In this document: one piece after another, positions 36,294 to 44,651 of the stretch | Position numbering within the stretch: the first letter of the stretch is position 1 | Layout of the letters: every line of letters begins with the position of its first letter | Assembly: GCA_900315305.1 (NCBI GenBank) | Contig: OMYS01000011.1 | Coordinates: 1 to 64,000 of the forward strand | From: an uncultured Eubacteriales bacterium | Lineage (GTDB): Bacteria; Bacillota; Clostridia; Lachnospirales; Lachnospiraceae | Length of the DNA: 64,000 nt | Direction: 5' to 3' | Made by a program: the position numbers and the translations under genes | Notes under the pieces: generated by a model | What the model was told of the DNA's origin: nothing | The model's database searches: none | What the model saw: only the letters and a program-made list of their open reading frames with translations

Positions 36294-36317
36294 GAGCCGG
36301 GACCCCCGTCCCGGCCC
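36286..36317 (-). terminator. Intrinsic terminator after hpf
   Basis: Minus strand stem GCCGGGAC / GTCCCGGC with a GGGG loop, then TCTTGTTTTG. About 36 bases past the hpf stop; its tail doubles as the secA -35 region. Confidence 0.85.
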
Positions 36318-36352
36318 TTAAAGTTTTATAAAGAAACCTGTGTCTCCCGGAT

Positions 36353-36883
36353 TTAATCCTCCGGCTCAATCAGTCCGTAGGTGCCGCCCTTTCTTCTGTA
36401 GACGACGTTCGTCTCTCCTGTCTCCGCGTTGCGGAAGACGAAGAAATTGTGTCCCAGCAGCTCCATCTGTACGCATGCATCCTCCGGATACATCGGCTTG
36501 ATGTCGAACTTCTTCGTGCGGATGATCTTGATCTCATTTTCCTCCTGCTCGAAGTCGCGGTCGATGAATTCCTGCTGGAAATTAGCGGCCTCCTGCTGCT
36601 TGTCGATCAGCTTCTTCTTGTATCTGCGAAGCTGTCTCTCGATCACTTCCTCGACAAGGTCGATCGACACATACATATCGTTGCTGACCTGCTCGGAGCG
36701 GATGATGCTTCCCTTGACGGGTATTGTGACCTCGATCTTCTGGCGATCCTTCTCAACCGACAGAGTCGCGATGATTTTCGTGTCCGGTGTAAAGTAACGC
36801 TCCAGCTTTCCCAGTTTTTCCTCGACGGAACGTCTGAGCCCGTCTGTAATTTCGATGTTCTTGCCGCTGATCATAAAATTCAT
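36353..36883 (-). CDS. hpf: Ribosome hibernation promoting factor, long form
   Basis: Binds the 30S decoding centre and dimerises ribosomes into 100S particles in stationary phase. From MNFMISGKNIEITDGLRRSV (36883) it has 176 residues: N-terminal S30AE domain (1-100), linker, and the C-terminal dimerisation domain with MELLGHNFFVFRNAETGETN and VVYRRKGGTYGLIEP. An upstream ATG at 36925 with an AAAGG site would add 14 residues, so the start is not settled. Long HPF is the Firmicutes form. Confidence 0.95.
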   Translation of the reverse strand: MNFMISGKNIEITDGLRRSVEEKLGKLERYFTPDTKIIATLSVEKDRQKIEVTIPVKGSIIRSEQVSNDMYVSIDLVEEVIERQLRRYKKKLIDKQQEAANFQQEFIDRDFEQEENEIKIIRTKKFDIKPMYPEDACVQMELLGHNFFVFRNAETGETNVVYRRKGGTYGLIEPED

Positions 36884-37013
36884 ACGCGTCACATCCTTTG
36901 CTGTTTTTTTGAACAGGCCTCGCATTTTTCCGGCCTTTCCATATCTCGATTATACTGAAATGAGAGGCGCATTTCAAGCTGGCAGGAGGCCCCGGGGTCA
37001 CTTCATAGAAGTT

Positions 37014-37799
37014 TCATTTTTTCCCGAAGTCCCGGGCGAGTGCTTCATAGGAGAGGCTGCCGCCATAGATATCAAGCGCCGATCCGACTGTAAAGTCGAT
37101 CCGGCCGCCTCCGATCCGGTCAAGAAGCGCGATGTCATCTGCGCTGCGGATGCCTCCCGCGTATGTCACCGGGAAGTCCGTCTCCTCCGCAAGGAGCCGG
37201 ACCAGACGCTCATCAATGCCCTGTCCCTTGCCCTCGACATCGACCGCGTGGACCAGAAACTCGTCGCAGTATGACTTCAGATACTCCATCAGCTCCTTCG
37301 TAAGCGGTGTCCTCGTCCGCTTCTGCCAGCGGTCGGTCATGATATAGTAGTGGCCCTCCTCCGGATAGTACCGGCAGGACAGGTCGAGCACGACGTGCTC
37401 TCTCCCGACCGCATGCACCAGCTTCCCAAGGTTTTCTCCGACGATTTCGCCGTTCCGAAAGACAAATGAAGTGACGATCACGTGGCTCGCGCCCTCTTCG
37501 ATATAGCGCTCTGCATTTTCGTCCGTGATGCCGCCGCCGATCTGCATGCCGCCGGGGAAGGCCCTGAGCGCGCCCAGCGCCTGCGCGCGCGTCGCCTCAA
37601 AATGCGGGGAATCCTTCTTATTGAGAAGAATGATATGGCCGCCGGTGAGACCATCTCTCCGGAACATGGCCGCAAATTCGGCCCCGGACTTCTGCGCGAC
37701 AAAGTTCTCCACCGCCTGATCGCCGCTGTCGCGGAGCGAGCTCCCGATGATCTGCTTGACCGCCCCGTTGTGGATATCAATACATGGTCTGAATTTCAT
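37014..37799 (-). CDS. hisA: HisA-family isomerase of the eukaryotic (HIS6) type
   Basis: Predicted to isomerise ProFAR to PRFAR in histidine synthesis on a TIM barrel. The 261 residues match yeast HIS6-type proteins better than bacterial HisA: MKFRPCIDIHNGAVKQIIGS at the start (Asp8 as acid/base), GGHIILLNKK, GGMQIGGGITDENAERYIEE and YAGGIRSADDIALLDRIGGG. No other his gene is near; it follows dapB after five bases (shared transcript) and precedes hpf. Function is inferred; an alternative is a related isomerase. Confidence 0.85.
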   Translation of the reverse strand: MKFRPCIDIHNGAVKQIIGSSLRDSGDQAVENFVAQKSGAEFAAMFRRDGLTGGHIILLNKKDSPHFEATRAQALGALRAFPGGMQIGGGITDENAERYIEEGASHVIVTSFVFRNGEIVGENLGKLVHAVGREHVVLDLSCRYYPEEGHYYIMTDRWQKRTRTPLTKELMEYLKSYCDEFLVHAVDVEGKGQGIDERLVRLLAEETDFPVTYAGGIRSADDIALLDRIGGGRIDFTVGSALDIYGGSLSYEALARDFGKK

Positions 37800-37804
37800 A
37801 AGCC

Positions 37805-38578
37805 TTATTCCGCCATTGCGTCGATGACATTGGACATATCGTAGAGACCCGGCTTTGCTCCCGCGAGGAACTTCGACGCGGAGACAGCTCCCTTTGCGAA
37901 AATAGCGCGCGAATAAGCGGTGTGCTTGATCTCGATGACCTCGTCCTGTCCGGCGAAGATCACGTCGTGGACGCCAACAATCGTGCCGCCGCGGACAGAT
38001 GAGATGCCGATTTCCTTCTGCGGTCTCTGCTCTCTTCTGTCGCTTCTCCCATATACATAGGTGTAATCACCGCCGCCCGCCTCATTGATGCTGTCGGCCA
38101 GCATGACCGCCGTGCCGCTCGGGGCGTCGAGCTTCCGTCTGTGGTGCTCCTCGACGATCTCCGGGTCAAAGCCGTTCGGAAGAAGCGTCTGAGACGCCGT
38201 CTTCAGAAGCTTGAGGAGCAGGTTGATGCCAAGTGACATATTGCCCGAGCGCAGAACAGCCACCTGGCCGGACGCCTTCTTAATTGCTTCAATCTGCCCG
38301 TCGGAAAGGCCTGTCGTGCAGATGACCATCGGAATCTTCTTCTCAACGCCAAAACGGACGACATCATCGACTGCCTTTGCCGTTGAGAAATCGATGATGA
38401 CATCGGCCGGAACCGTGCACTCACCAATCGAGCGGAACAGCGGAAAATCACTGTACGCGTCTCCGAACGCATCGACTCCCGCGACAATCCTTGCGTCCTT
38501 ATCCTGGGACGCGATCTCGCTGACCACGCGGCCCATGTGGCCGCAGGCACCATTCAGTATAATTCTTGTCTCTGCCAT
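37805..38578 (-). CDS. dapB: 4-hydroxy-tetrahydrodipicolinate reductase
   Basis: NAD(P)H enzyme of the lysine/meso-diaminopimelate pathway, feeding peptidoglycan. The 257 residues show GACGHMGRVVSEIASQD (nucleotide loop, about 10-26), the catalytic EEHHRRKLDAPSGTAVMLAD (about 138-157) and AYSRAIFAKGAVSASKFL. Good AGGAGG site. dapA is not adjacent. Confidence 0.96.
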   Translation of the reverse strand: MAETRIILNGACGHMGRVVSEIASQDKDARIVAGVDAFGDAYSDFPLFRSIGECTVPADVIIDFSTAKAVDDVVRFGVEKKIPMVICTTGLSDGQIEAIKKASGQVAVLRSGNMSLGINLLLKLLKTASQTLLPNGFDPEIVEEHHRRKLDAPSGTAVMLADSINEAGGGDYTYVYGRSDRREQRPQKEIGISSVRGGTIVGVHDVIFAGQDEVIEIKHTAYSRAIFAKGAVSASKFLAGAKPGLYDMSNVIDAMAE

Positions 38579-38677
38579 CTCTTATCCTCCTTAATTCTTT
38601 CGCAGCGGACAAGCATAATCCGCCCGATTCTTGTCTCTATTTCCGAATCCACGCCGCCGCGTGGCCCGTAACATGCT

Positions 38678-39166
38678 TTACGCTGTGATATCCGCGACAG
38701 TCGCGCCCGTGACGCGGATCAGGTCCGCCGTCTTCAGCCGCACCGTCGAGCCGATACGTCCTCCGGACACATAGATCCTCTCGTACTGCTCAGCCTCCTT
38801 CGCGAGGACTGTCGGAAATTCCTTCTTCATGCCGATCGGACTGCAGCCGCCGCGCACATAGCCCGTCACAGCTGTGATGTCCTTCACATGAATCATTTCA
38901 ACCGACTTCTCATGGACGGCAGCCGCCGCGGCCTTGAGGTCGACCTCCTTCTCGATCGGCAGCACATAGACATAGTACTGACCGCTCTTTCCTCTCATGA
39001 CGAGCGTCTTGAATGACTCGTCATGGGATACGCCCTCGATGTCCGCGACCTGCGAACCGTCCTCAAATTCCGGGACCTCGTATGTCAGCACCTCGTAGTT
39101 AACCTTCTGTCTGTCAAGAATGCGCATGACATTAGTCTTGACATCCTTTTCCTTCTTTTTACTCAT
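38678..39166 (-). CDS. ybaK: YbaK/EbsC-type Cys-tRNA(Pro) deacylase
   Basis: Hydrolyses Cys mischarged on tRNA-Pro. From MSKKKEKDVKTNVMRILDRQ (39166; AAAGGA upstream) it has 162 residues. Family marks are NYEVLTYEVPE, ESFKTLVMRGKSGQYYVYVL and YVRGGCSPIGMKKEFPTV, which holds the GGxSP(I/V)G motif. An upstream extension to 39292 crosses a repeat and is rejected. Confidence 0.93.
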   Translation of the reverse strand: MSKKKEKDVKTNVMRILDRQKVNYEVLTYEVPEFEDGSQVADIEGVSHDESFKTLVMRGKSGQYYVYVLPIEKEVDLKAAAAAVHEKSVEMIHVKDITAVTGYVRGGCSPIGMKKEFPTVLAKEAEQYERIYVSGGRIGSTVRLKTADLIRVTGATVADITA

Positions 39167-39214
39167 GCAGATCCTTTCCGGACGCTTCAGGCATATAATG
39201 ATCCGGCGCCCCTC

Positions 39215-39250
39215 GGAGAACGTAAAACACTCCGGGTCCGGGGCTGAATC
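39215..39250 (-). repeat. Dispersed intergenic repeat, family A, copy 3
   Basis: Minus strand: ATTCAGCCCCGGACCC head and a hairpin GGAGTGT-TTT-ACG(TT)CTCC with a two-base bulge. It lies just upstream of ybaK. The first part is more diverged than in copies 1, 2 and 4. Confidence 0.6.
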
Positions 39251-39311
39251 GCTGCCGGACGTCCATTCTCCTGCTTCGCATGGCCCCGTCAACTATATAA
39301 GCCCTGCGAAA

Positions 39312-39346
39312 AAGCCGGCCGGCGCACATATGCGCCGACCGGCCGT
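39312..39346 (-). terminator. Intrinsic terminator after typA
   Basis: Minus strand hairpin GGCCGGTCGGCGCA / TGCGCCGGCCGGC followed by T5, beginning ten bases past the typA stop. Confidence 0.88.
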
Positions 39347-39354
39347 ATATCTCT

Positions 39355-41187
39355 TTATTTCTTAAAGCCCGCGCGCTTTCTCATTCTCGAGTCAAGGATC
39401 TTCTTGCGGATCCGGAGTGACTTCGGTGTGACCTCAAGAAGCTCGTCCGTATCGATGAAATCCATCGCCTGCTCGAGAGACATGATCTTCGGCGGCGTCA
39501 GCGTCAGTGCCTCGTCAGAGCTCGAGGTACGTGTGTTGGTCAGATGCTTTGTCTTGCACACATTGATCTCGACGTCCTCCGGCTTCGGGCTCTCGCCGAT
39601 GACCATGCCTGCATAGACCTTCGTGCCGGGTCCGATGAACAGAGCGCCGCGCTCCTGCGCCGCGAACAGACCGTAGGTGACAGCCTCGCCGTCCTCAAAT
39701 GCGATGAGCGAGCCGTTCTTACGATAGCTGAAATCTCCCTTGTACGGGCCATAGCCGTCAAACTGCGTGTTGATGACGCCTGTTCCCTTTGTGGCCGTGA
39801 GGAACGGTCCGTGGAAGCCGATGAGGCCGCGGGACGGAATCTTGAACTCCAGACGCTGTGTGCCGTCAGAGAGCGTGTCCATGCCCTGCAGCTCGCCCTT
39901 GCGCTCGGAAAGCATGCTGATGACCGTTCCGGAGAATTCCTGCGGGACATCGACATAGGCTGTCTCCATCGGCTCGAGCTTCTTGCCGTTCTCATCCTTC
40001 TTCATGATGACCTCGGCCTTGGAAACCGCGAACTCAAAGCCCTCGCGTCTCATTTTCTCGATGAGGACGGACAGATGCAGCTCGCCGCGGCCCGCGACGC
40101 GGAATGTATCCGTGCTGTCTGTATCATGGACGCGGAGCGAGACATCTGTGTTCAGCTCGCGCATCAGTCTCTCGCGGATCTGGCGGGACGTGCAGTACTT
40201 GCCCTCGCGGCCCGCAAGCGGGCTGTCGTTGACGATGAAGTTCATCGCGATCGTCGGCTCCGTGATCTTCTGGAACGGGATCGGCTCATCGTCGCCCGGT
40301 GTGCAGATCGTGTCGCCGATCTGCAGATCAGCGATACCGGAGATAGCGACAATCGCGCCGATATCCGCCTTCTGGACATCAACCTTGTTGAGGCCGTCGA
40401 ACTCATAGAGCTTCGTGACCTTTGTCTGCTCATGGATATCCGGGTTGTGATAGTTCACGCGCATGATCGTCTGGCCGACGGCGATTGATCCGTTGTCGAC
40501 CTTGCCGATACCGATTCTTCCGACATACTCGTTGTAGTCAATTGTGGAAATGAGGACCTGCGTGCCCTTGTCCGGATCACCTGTCGGAGCCGGGATGTAA
40601 TCAAGGATCGTGTCAAACAGCGGCTTTAAGTCCTTCTTCTCATCATTCAGGTCCTTCACAGCGTATCCGTCTCTCGCGGAAGCATAGAGGAACGGGCACT
40701 CCAGCTGCTCATCCGAGGCATCGAGGTCCATGAGGAGCTCGAGCGTCTCATCGACGACCTCTGTCGGTCTCGCCTCCGGGCGGTCGATCTTGTTGATGCA
40801 GCAGATGACCGGAAGATTGAGGGCAAGAGCCTTCTTCAGAACGAACTTTGTCTGCGGCATTGTTCCCTCGAACGCGTCGACGAGAAGAATGACGCCGTTG
40901 ACCATCTTGAGAACTCGCTCGACCTCACCGCCGAAGTCCGCATGCCCCGGTGTATCGATGATATTGATCTTGACTCCTTTATACGTAATAGCTGTGTTCT
41001 TGCTGAGGATTGTGATTCCTCTCTCACGCTCGATATCGCCGGAGTCCATGACACGCTCCTGAACCTCCTGGTTCGCACGGAACGCACCGCTCTGGCGGAG
41101 CATCGCATCGACCAGCGTCGTCTTGCCGTGATCGACGTGAGCAATGATCGCTATGTTTCTGATATCCTCTCTTGTAATTACACTCAT
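39355..41187 (-). CDS. typA: Translational GTPase TypA/BipA
   Basis: Ribosome-associated GTPase involved in 50S assembly and stress growth. The 610 residues show G1 AHVDHGKTTLVDAML (about 16-30), the DTPGHADFGGEVERVL G3, CINKIDRPEARPTE G4, domain II/III elongation-factor folds and the C-terminal domain with LTPPKIMSLEQAMDFIDTDE. AGAGGAAG precedes the ATG. Single-gene unit with its own terminator. Confidence 0.98.
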   Translation of the reverse strand: MSVITREDIRNIAIIAHVDHGKTTLVDAMLRQSGAFRANQEVQERVMDSGDIERERGITILSKNTAITYKGVKINIIDTPGHADFGGEVERVLKMVNGVILLVDAFEGTMPQTKFVLKKALALNLPVICCINKIDRPEARPTEVVDETLELLMDLDASDEQLECPFLYASARDGYAVKDLNDEKKDLKPLFDTILDYIPAPTGDPDKGTQVLISTIDYNEYVGRIGIGKVDNGSIAVGQTIMRVNYHNPDIHEQTKVTKLYEFDGLNKVDVQKADIGAIVAISGIADLQIGDTICTPGDDEPIPFQKITEPTIAMNFIVNDSPLAGREGKYCTSRQIRERLMRELNTDVSLRVHDTDSTDTFRVAGRGELHLSVLIEKMRREGFEFAVSKAEVIMKKDENGKKLEPMETAYVDVPQEFSGTVISMLSERKGELQGMDTLSDGTQRLEFKIPSRGLIGFHGPFLTATKGTGVINTQFDGYGPYKGDFSYRKNGSLIAFEDGEAVTYGLFAAQERGALFIGPGTKVYAGMVIGESPKPEDVEINVCKTKHLTNTRTSSSDEALTLTPPKIMSLEQAMDFIDTDELLEVTPKSLRIRKKILDSRMRKRAGFKK

Positions 41188-41267
41188 TTTTTCTTCCTCT
41201 GAAATCTTGTCACGTTAACCAGCCTACTATAGCACGAAATGCCCGCGATAACAAGAAAAATGCCATT

Positions 41268-42404
41268 TTACGAGCCTCCGAGCGTTCCTCCGCCGGCAAG
41301 TGCGGCCTCTGCCGCGGCCTTCGTGTAGTTCGCGGAGCTCTTGTCCGGATAGAAGCTGTAGTAGATGCCGCCGTTCTCCATGCTGTAGCCGTACGCATCG
41401 GCGAGCTCGCTCACGGTCACAGCCTTATACCCTTGGCTCTGAAGATCAGCCAGGAGCGTCTTCAGTGCCTCCGGCGTATCTGAGTACATGTCGTGCATCA
41501 GAACGACGGAGCCGTCCTGCACGGAGCTCTCGACCTTCTGCACAATCGTCTGCGCCTCAGCCTCTCCATCACCGTCACCTGCGTCCACGTCCCAGAGAAC
41601 AATCGGCGTGTCAGAATTGTCAACCATCGTGAGGTCAACCAGTCCGTCCGTCGGCCGCATGAGCTTCGGCGTCGCATTGACGTACTCTGCGATCGTCTTC
41701 ACGTTCTGGTCGAGGGCCTCGAGAAGGTCCGACGCGGAGAGCCCGACCATCGTCGTGTGCGCGTACGAGTGGCTCGCGATCTCCATGCCGTCATCATATT
41801 CGCGCTGCAGCTGCGCCGTGTAATATTCCGCCTGCTGCCCGACGACGAAAAATGTCGCCTTGTCGCCATACTCCTCGAGCAGGTCGAGGACGCTGTCTGT
41901 ATTTGCCGACGGGCCGTCGTCGAAGGTGAGCGCGATAAACTTCTGCACCGCCGACGGCTGGTAAATGCCGTCCGTCCCGAAGTACTGGTCCCGGATTCCG
42001 TCACCCGTATTGTACCAGCCGGTCGCCATGTAGCCGTCATCCTTAAAATAGTACCGCTGCCCGTCGATGGTCTTCCATCCTGACGCGTACATATATCCGT
42101 CATCGGTCATGAACCACCAGCCGCTGCTGTCGATATTCCAGCCTGCGCGCCCGGCCATATTTTCTCCCGGCGCAATCTTCTTTGCCGTGTCCGATGCGGC
42201 CGCCGCGTCCTCATCATCCGCATCTGCCTCCGTAGACGATGCGCTCTCCGCATCAGCGGATGCCGTCCCGGAGCCTCCGGCCGTCTTTATCTTCGGAACA
42301 ATCATAAAAAGAACAAGGAGGACAGCCACGAGGGCTCCTCCGGCCGCAAGCATGCGTCTTCTCTTCTTCTGCCTTCTCCACTCGATCAACTGATTTCTGG
42401 TCAT
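41268..42404 (-). CDS. Membrane-anchored polysaccharide deacetylase with cell-wall-binding repeats
   Basis: Predicted to remove acetyl groups from an extracellular polymer such as peptidoglycan GlcNAc. From ATG 42404 (AGAGG nine bases upstream) it has 378 residues; GTG 42422 is less likely. Layout: basic cytosolic start, one membrane anchor (about 20-36), acidic linker, two choline-binding-like repeats (GWWFMTDDGYMYASGWKTID and the next), then the NodB domain: ALTFDDGPSANTDS, IASHSYAHTTM and VVLMHDMYSD. The usual RPPYG motif is RPTDG, so activity may be altered. Confidence 0.88.
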   Translation of the reverse strand: MTRNQLIEWRRQKKRRRMLAAGGALVAVLLVLFMIVPKIKTAGGSGTASADAESASSTEADADDEDAAAASDTAKKIAPGENMAGRAGWNIDSSGWWFMTDDGYMYASGWKTIDGQRYYFKDDGYMATGWYNTGDGIRDQYFGTDGIYQPSAVQKFIALTFDDGPSANTDSVLDLLEEYGDKATFFVVGQQAEYYTAQLQREYDDGMEIASHSYAHTTMVGLSASDLLEALDQNVKTIAEYVNATPKLMRPTDGLVDLTMVDNSDTPIVLWDVDAGDGDGEAEAQTIVQKVESSVQDGSVVLMHDMYSDTPEALKTLLADLQSQGYKAVTVSELADAYGYSMENGGIYYSFYPDKSSANYTKAAAEAALAGGGTLGGS

Positions 42405-42489
42405 AAAATGAAACCTCTGCACATTTTCTACCAGTTATCATACCGTTAACAGTCCGCGGAATCAAGCGTCACTCCCAGAGCTCAGCCAG

Positions 42490-42671
42490 GGTTACGGTTC
42501 ACACGCCATCCAGAGTCGCATGCGGTCGCGAATATCAGGGCGGTATCGGGCAGACTCCGTCCTCCTCAGCTTCCCTTCGCCGCTGACACAGCGGCTCAGG
42601 GTGATAACGCCCTCACCGCTCCTGATATCGCTGACCGTTCACCGAGGTCTGGTGGCGTGTGAATCGTAACC
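42490..42671. repeat. Imperfect inverted repeat, about 180 bp
   Basis: Outer arms GGTTACGGTTCACACGCCA and TGGCGTGTGAATCGTAACC pair with one mismatch; inner arms pair over a further 16 or so positions. A fragment (42607-42637) shares motifs with 55912-55975. Confidence 0.75.
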
Positions 42672-42676
42672 TGCCA

Positions 42677-42708
42677 GGTGTATAAGTCCCGTCGGATTGC
42701 TCCGCTGC
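42677..42708 (-). repeat. Dispersed 32-bp intergenic repeat, family B, copy 1
   Basis: On the minus strand GCAGCGGAGCAATCCGACGG continues into GACTTATACACC. It is identical at 31 of 32 positions to 59424-59455 on the plus strand. Confidence 0.85.
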
Positions 42709-42715
42709 TCCCTAC

Positions 42716-42750
42716 ACAAAAAAGGACCGCCACCAAAAGGTGACGGTCCT
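42716..42750 (-). terminator. Intrinsic terminator after the NlpC/P60 gene
   Basis: Minus strand stem AGGACCGTCACC / GGTGGCGGTCCT with TTTT loop, followed by T6GTG, about 27 bases past the stop at 42777. Confidence 0.9.
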
Positions 42751-42776
42751 GATATTTCTCTTTGAAGCTTTGAAGC

Positions 42777-44419
42777 TTATACGAAACGTCTGATTGCGAC
42801 GATCGGAGCGTGGTCCGCGGAGCGGTCATGTGTGATGCCGTATGCAGAGCCCTTCGCCTCGACGATTCCGCCGTTGCCGTCGTAGATCGCGACATGGCCG
42901 GAGTAGACGATGATGTCGCCTGCCTGTGCCTGAGCCAGGGAAGCAACTGCTGTTCCGCGGCTTGCCCAGTTGCCGGATGTTGTGTATCCGCCGGAGTAGC
43001 CGATCGTATCTCTCAGAACAAGCCATACAAAGTGTGAGCAGTCAACGCCGTTCGTCAGAGAAGAACCGCCCCATACGTACGGGTTGCCGACGAACTGCTC
43101 TGCATAAGAGACAATCGCCGCGCCGCTGCCGGAGTTCGAAGATGTTGATGTAGAAGCTGCTGCCGCCTGCTGTGCCTGCTTTGTTGCCGCCTCAGCCTGA
43201 GCCTGTGCCGCCGCTGCCTGCTCTGCGCTGCCGCCTGCTCAGCTGCTGCCTGTGCCTGCTGCTGTGCCGCTGCTGCTGCCGCCTCAGCCTGTGCCTGTGC
43301 TGCTGCCTGTGCATCAGCCTCGGCCTTGGCCTGTGCCGCTGCCTGCTGTGCTGCCTCAGCTGCCGCCTGAGCCTGTGCCTGTGCCTCGGCATCTGCCTGA
43401 GCCTGTGCCTGAGCCGCTGCTTCCTCAGCCGCCTGCTGTGCTGCCGCTGCCTGCTGTGCCGCCTGAGCTGCTGCCTGAGCTGCCTGAGCCTGTGCCTGTG
43501 CCGCCGCTGTCTGTGTCTGCTCAGCCGTCTCCTGTGCCTGCTGTGCTGCCTGCTGTGCTGTATCAGCTGCTGCCTGTGCGTCAGATGCAGTCGTTGCTGT
43601 CTGTGCCTGGGCTGCTGCCTGATCAGCTGCCGCCCGTGCAGCTGCCGCCTGCTTCTCATTCTCGATCTCAGCGAGTCTCTGATCTAACTGATTGATGGTA
43701 TCATTCAGCTGATCTGCAAGACTCTGTGCGTCTGCGATCTTCTGCTGATAATCTGCATCCTGTGCCTGCAGAGCATCCTTTTCAGCCTGCAGCTGGCTCT
43801 GCTGGTCCGCAAGACCCTGCTGTGTTTTCTCAAGCTGATTCTTTGAATCCTCGAGAGAAGCCTGCTGATTCTCGAGCTGGGACTTCAGCGTGGAAATTTC
43901 AGTAACCGTATCTTCCAGCTTCTGCTGCATCTCCTGATCGGTCTCCGTGAGGTCCATCGCGTAGCTGACCTTGTTCAAGAATGAAGAAAGATCAGATGTC
44001 GAGAGGAGCTGCTGAAGGACGCCGCCGGACTGCTGGTCCTCGTAGTTTTTCTGAATACGAAGCTTCAGCTGCTGATACTGCTCATCGCGATCGGACTCAG
44101 CCTGTGCGAGCTTCGCCTGTGTATCTGCAATCTGGGACTTCGTCGTATCGATCTGAGACTGTACATCATTGATCTGACTCTTCGTCTGATCAATCTGCAT
44201 CATCAGATCAACCAGATTTGCATTTGCGTCATTGATCTGTGCCTGCAGCTGGCCTCTCTTTTCACCAAGAGCTTCAGCCTCAGACTGTGCGTCAGAGAGC
44301 TGACTCTCGGCCGCTGCCTTCTGAGCCTCTACGTCGCTCTGCTCATCAGCAGCAACCGGCATAGCTGTTCCGACGATCATAACGGATGCAAGAAGTAAAC
44401 TGAGGATTCTTTTTTTCAT
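42777..44419 (-). pseudogene. PcsB/CwlO-like NlpC/P60 peptidoglycan hydrolase, interrupted by a frameshift
   Basis: Starting at ATG 44419 (MKKRILSLLLASVMIVGTAM, a signal peptide ending near VAADE), the protein has a long coiled coil (about 30-240), an Ala/Gln-rich linker and, in another frame, a complete NlpC/P60 domain: NPYVWGGSSLTNGVDCSHFV with the catalytic Cys, SGHVAIYDGNGG with the His, ending IVAIRRFV. One base is missing in an Ala-rich repeat near 43225-43231, so the first frame ends at 43055. Adding one base gives a 547-residue protein, so the event is a one-base loss. It could be a sequencing error in low-complexity DNA, a real mutation or slippage. Confidence 0.85.
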
Positions 44420-44506
44420 ATCGCAATAATTCTCCCTTAAATGTTTCGCGTAATGTTTCACGTTTCAGGTTGAAATGACGTTCGAATAAACTACTTAACG
44501 GGTGCC

Positions 44507-44535
44507 AGTATAGCATTGCCTTTGCAAGAAATCAA
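44507..44535 (-). promoter_or_regulatory. Promoter of the NlpC/P60 gene
   Basis: Minus strand -35 TTGATT (44535-44530), 17-base spacer, -10 TATACT (44512-44507). Downstream, in the leader, two near-identical GTGAAACATTAC / GCGAAACATTTA units follow each other at a 12-base distance. Confidence 0.7.
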
Positions 44536-44622
44536 GTTTTTTTTACGAATTATTACATTTCTGTTAATTTCTTCAAAGCCAGGCCCCGCCTTTTTCCGTT
44601 CCCGAATCCCGGAAAACTGTGA

Positions 44623-44647
44623 TATAATCTCCATACAAAGCAAGGAG
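44623..44647 (+). promoter_or_regulatory. Likely -10 box and ribosome binding site of the TetR gene
   Basis: TATAAT at 44623-44628 and AAGGAG at 44642-44647 before ATG 44652. The -35 is weak, as often for regulated promoters. Confidence 0.55.
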
Positions 44648-44651
44648 TCGT

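Larger units (their letters stand above)
42405..42714. other. Gap with a long inverted repeat between the deacetylase and NlpC/P60 genes
   Basis: No gene is seen in these 310 bases. Arms 42490-42508 and 42653-42671 are complementary at 18 of 19 positions; inside them CGGTCGCGAATATCAGG (42523-42539) faces CCTGATATCGCTGACCG (42621-42637). Next to it lies repeat family B. The whole 180-base segment could fold into one long hairpin, which suggests a small non-autonomous element or a structured leader of the deacetylase. Confidence 0.55.

Noticed and set aside
43172-43700. Possible CRISPR-like or tandem repeat array in the Ala-rich part of the hydrolase
   Set aside because: Irregular GCN/CAG codon repeats encoding Ala/Gln; no spacers and no regular period.
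44440-44465. parS centromere site
   Set aside because: Only one half of TGTTTCACGTGAAACA is present; the second half is replaced.
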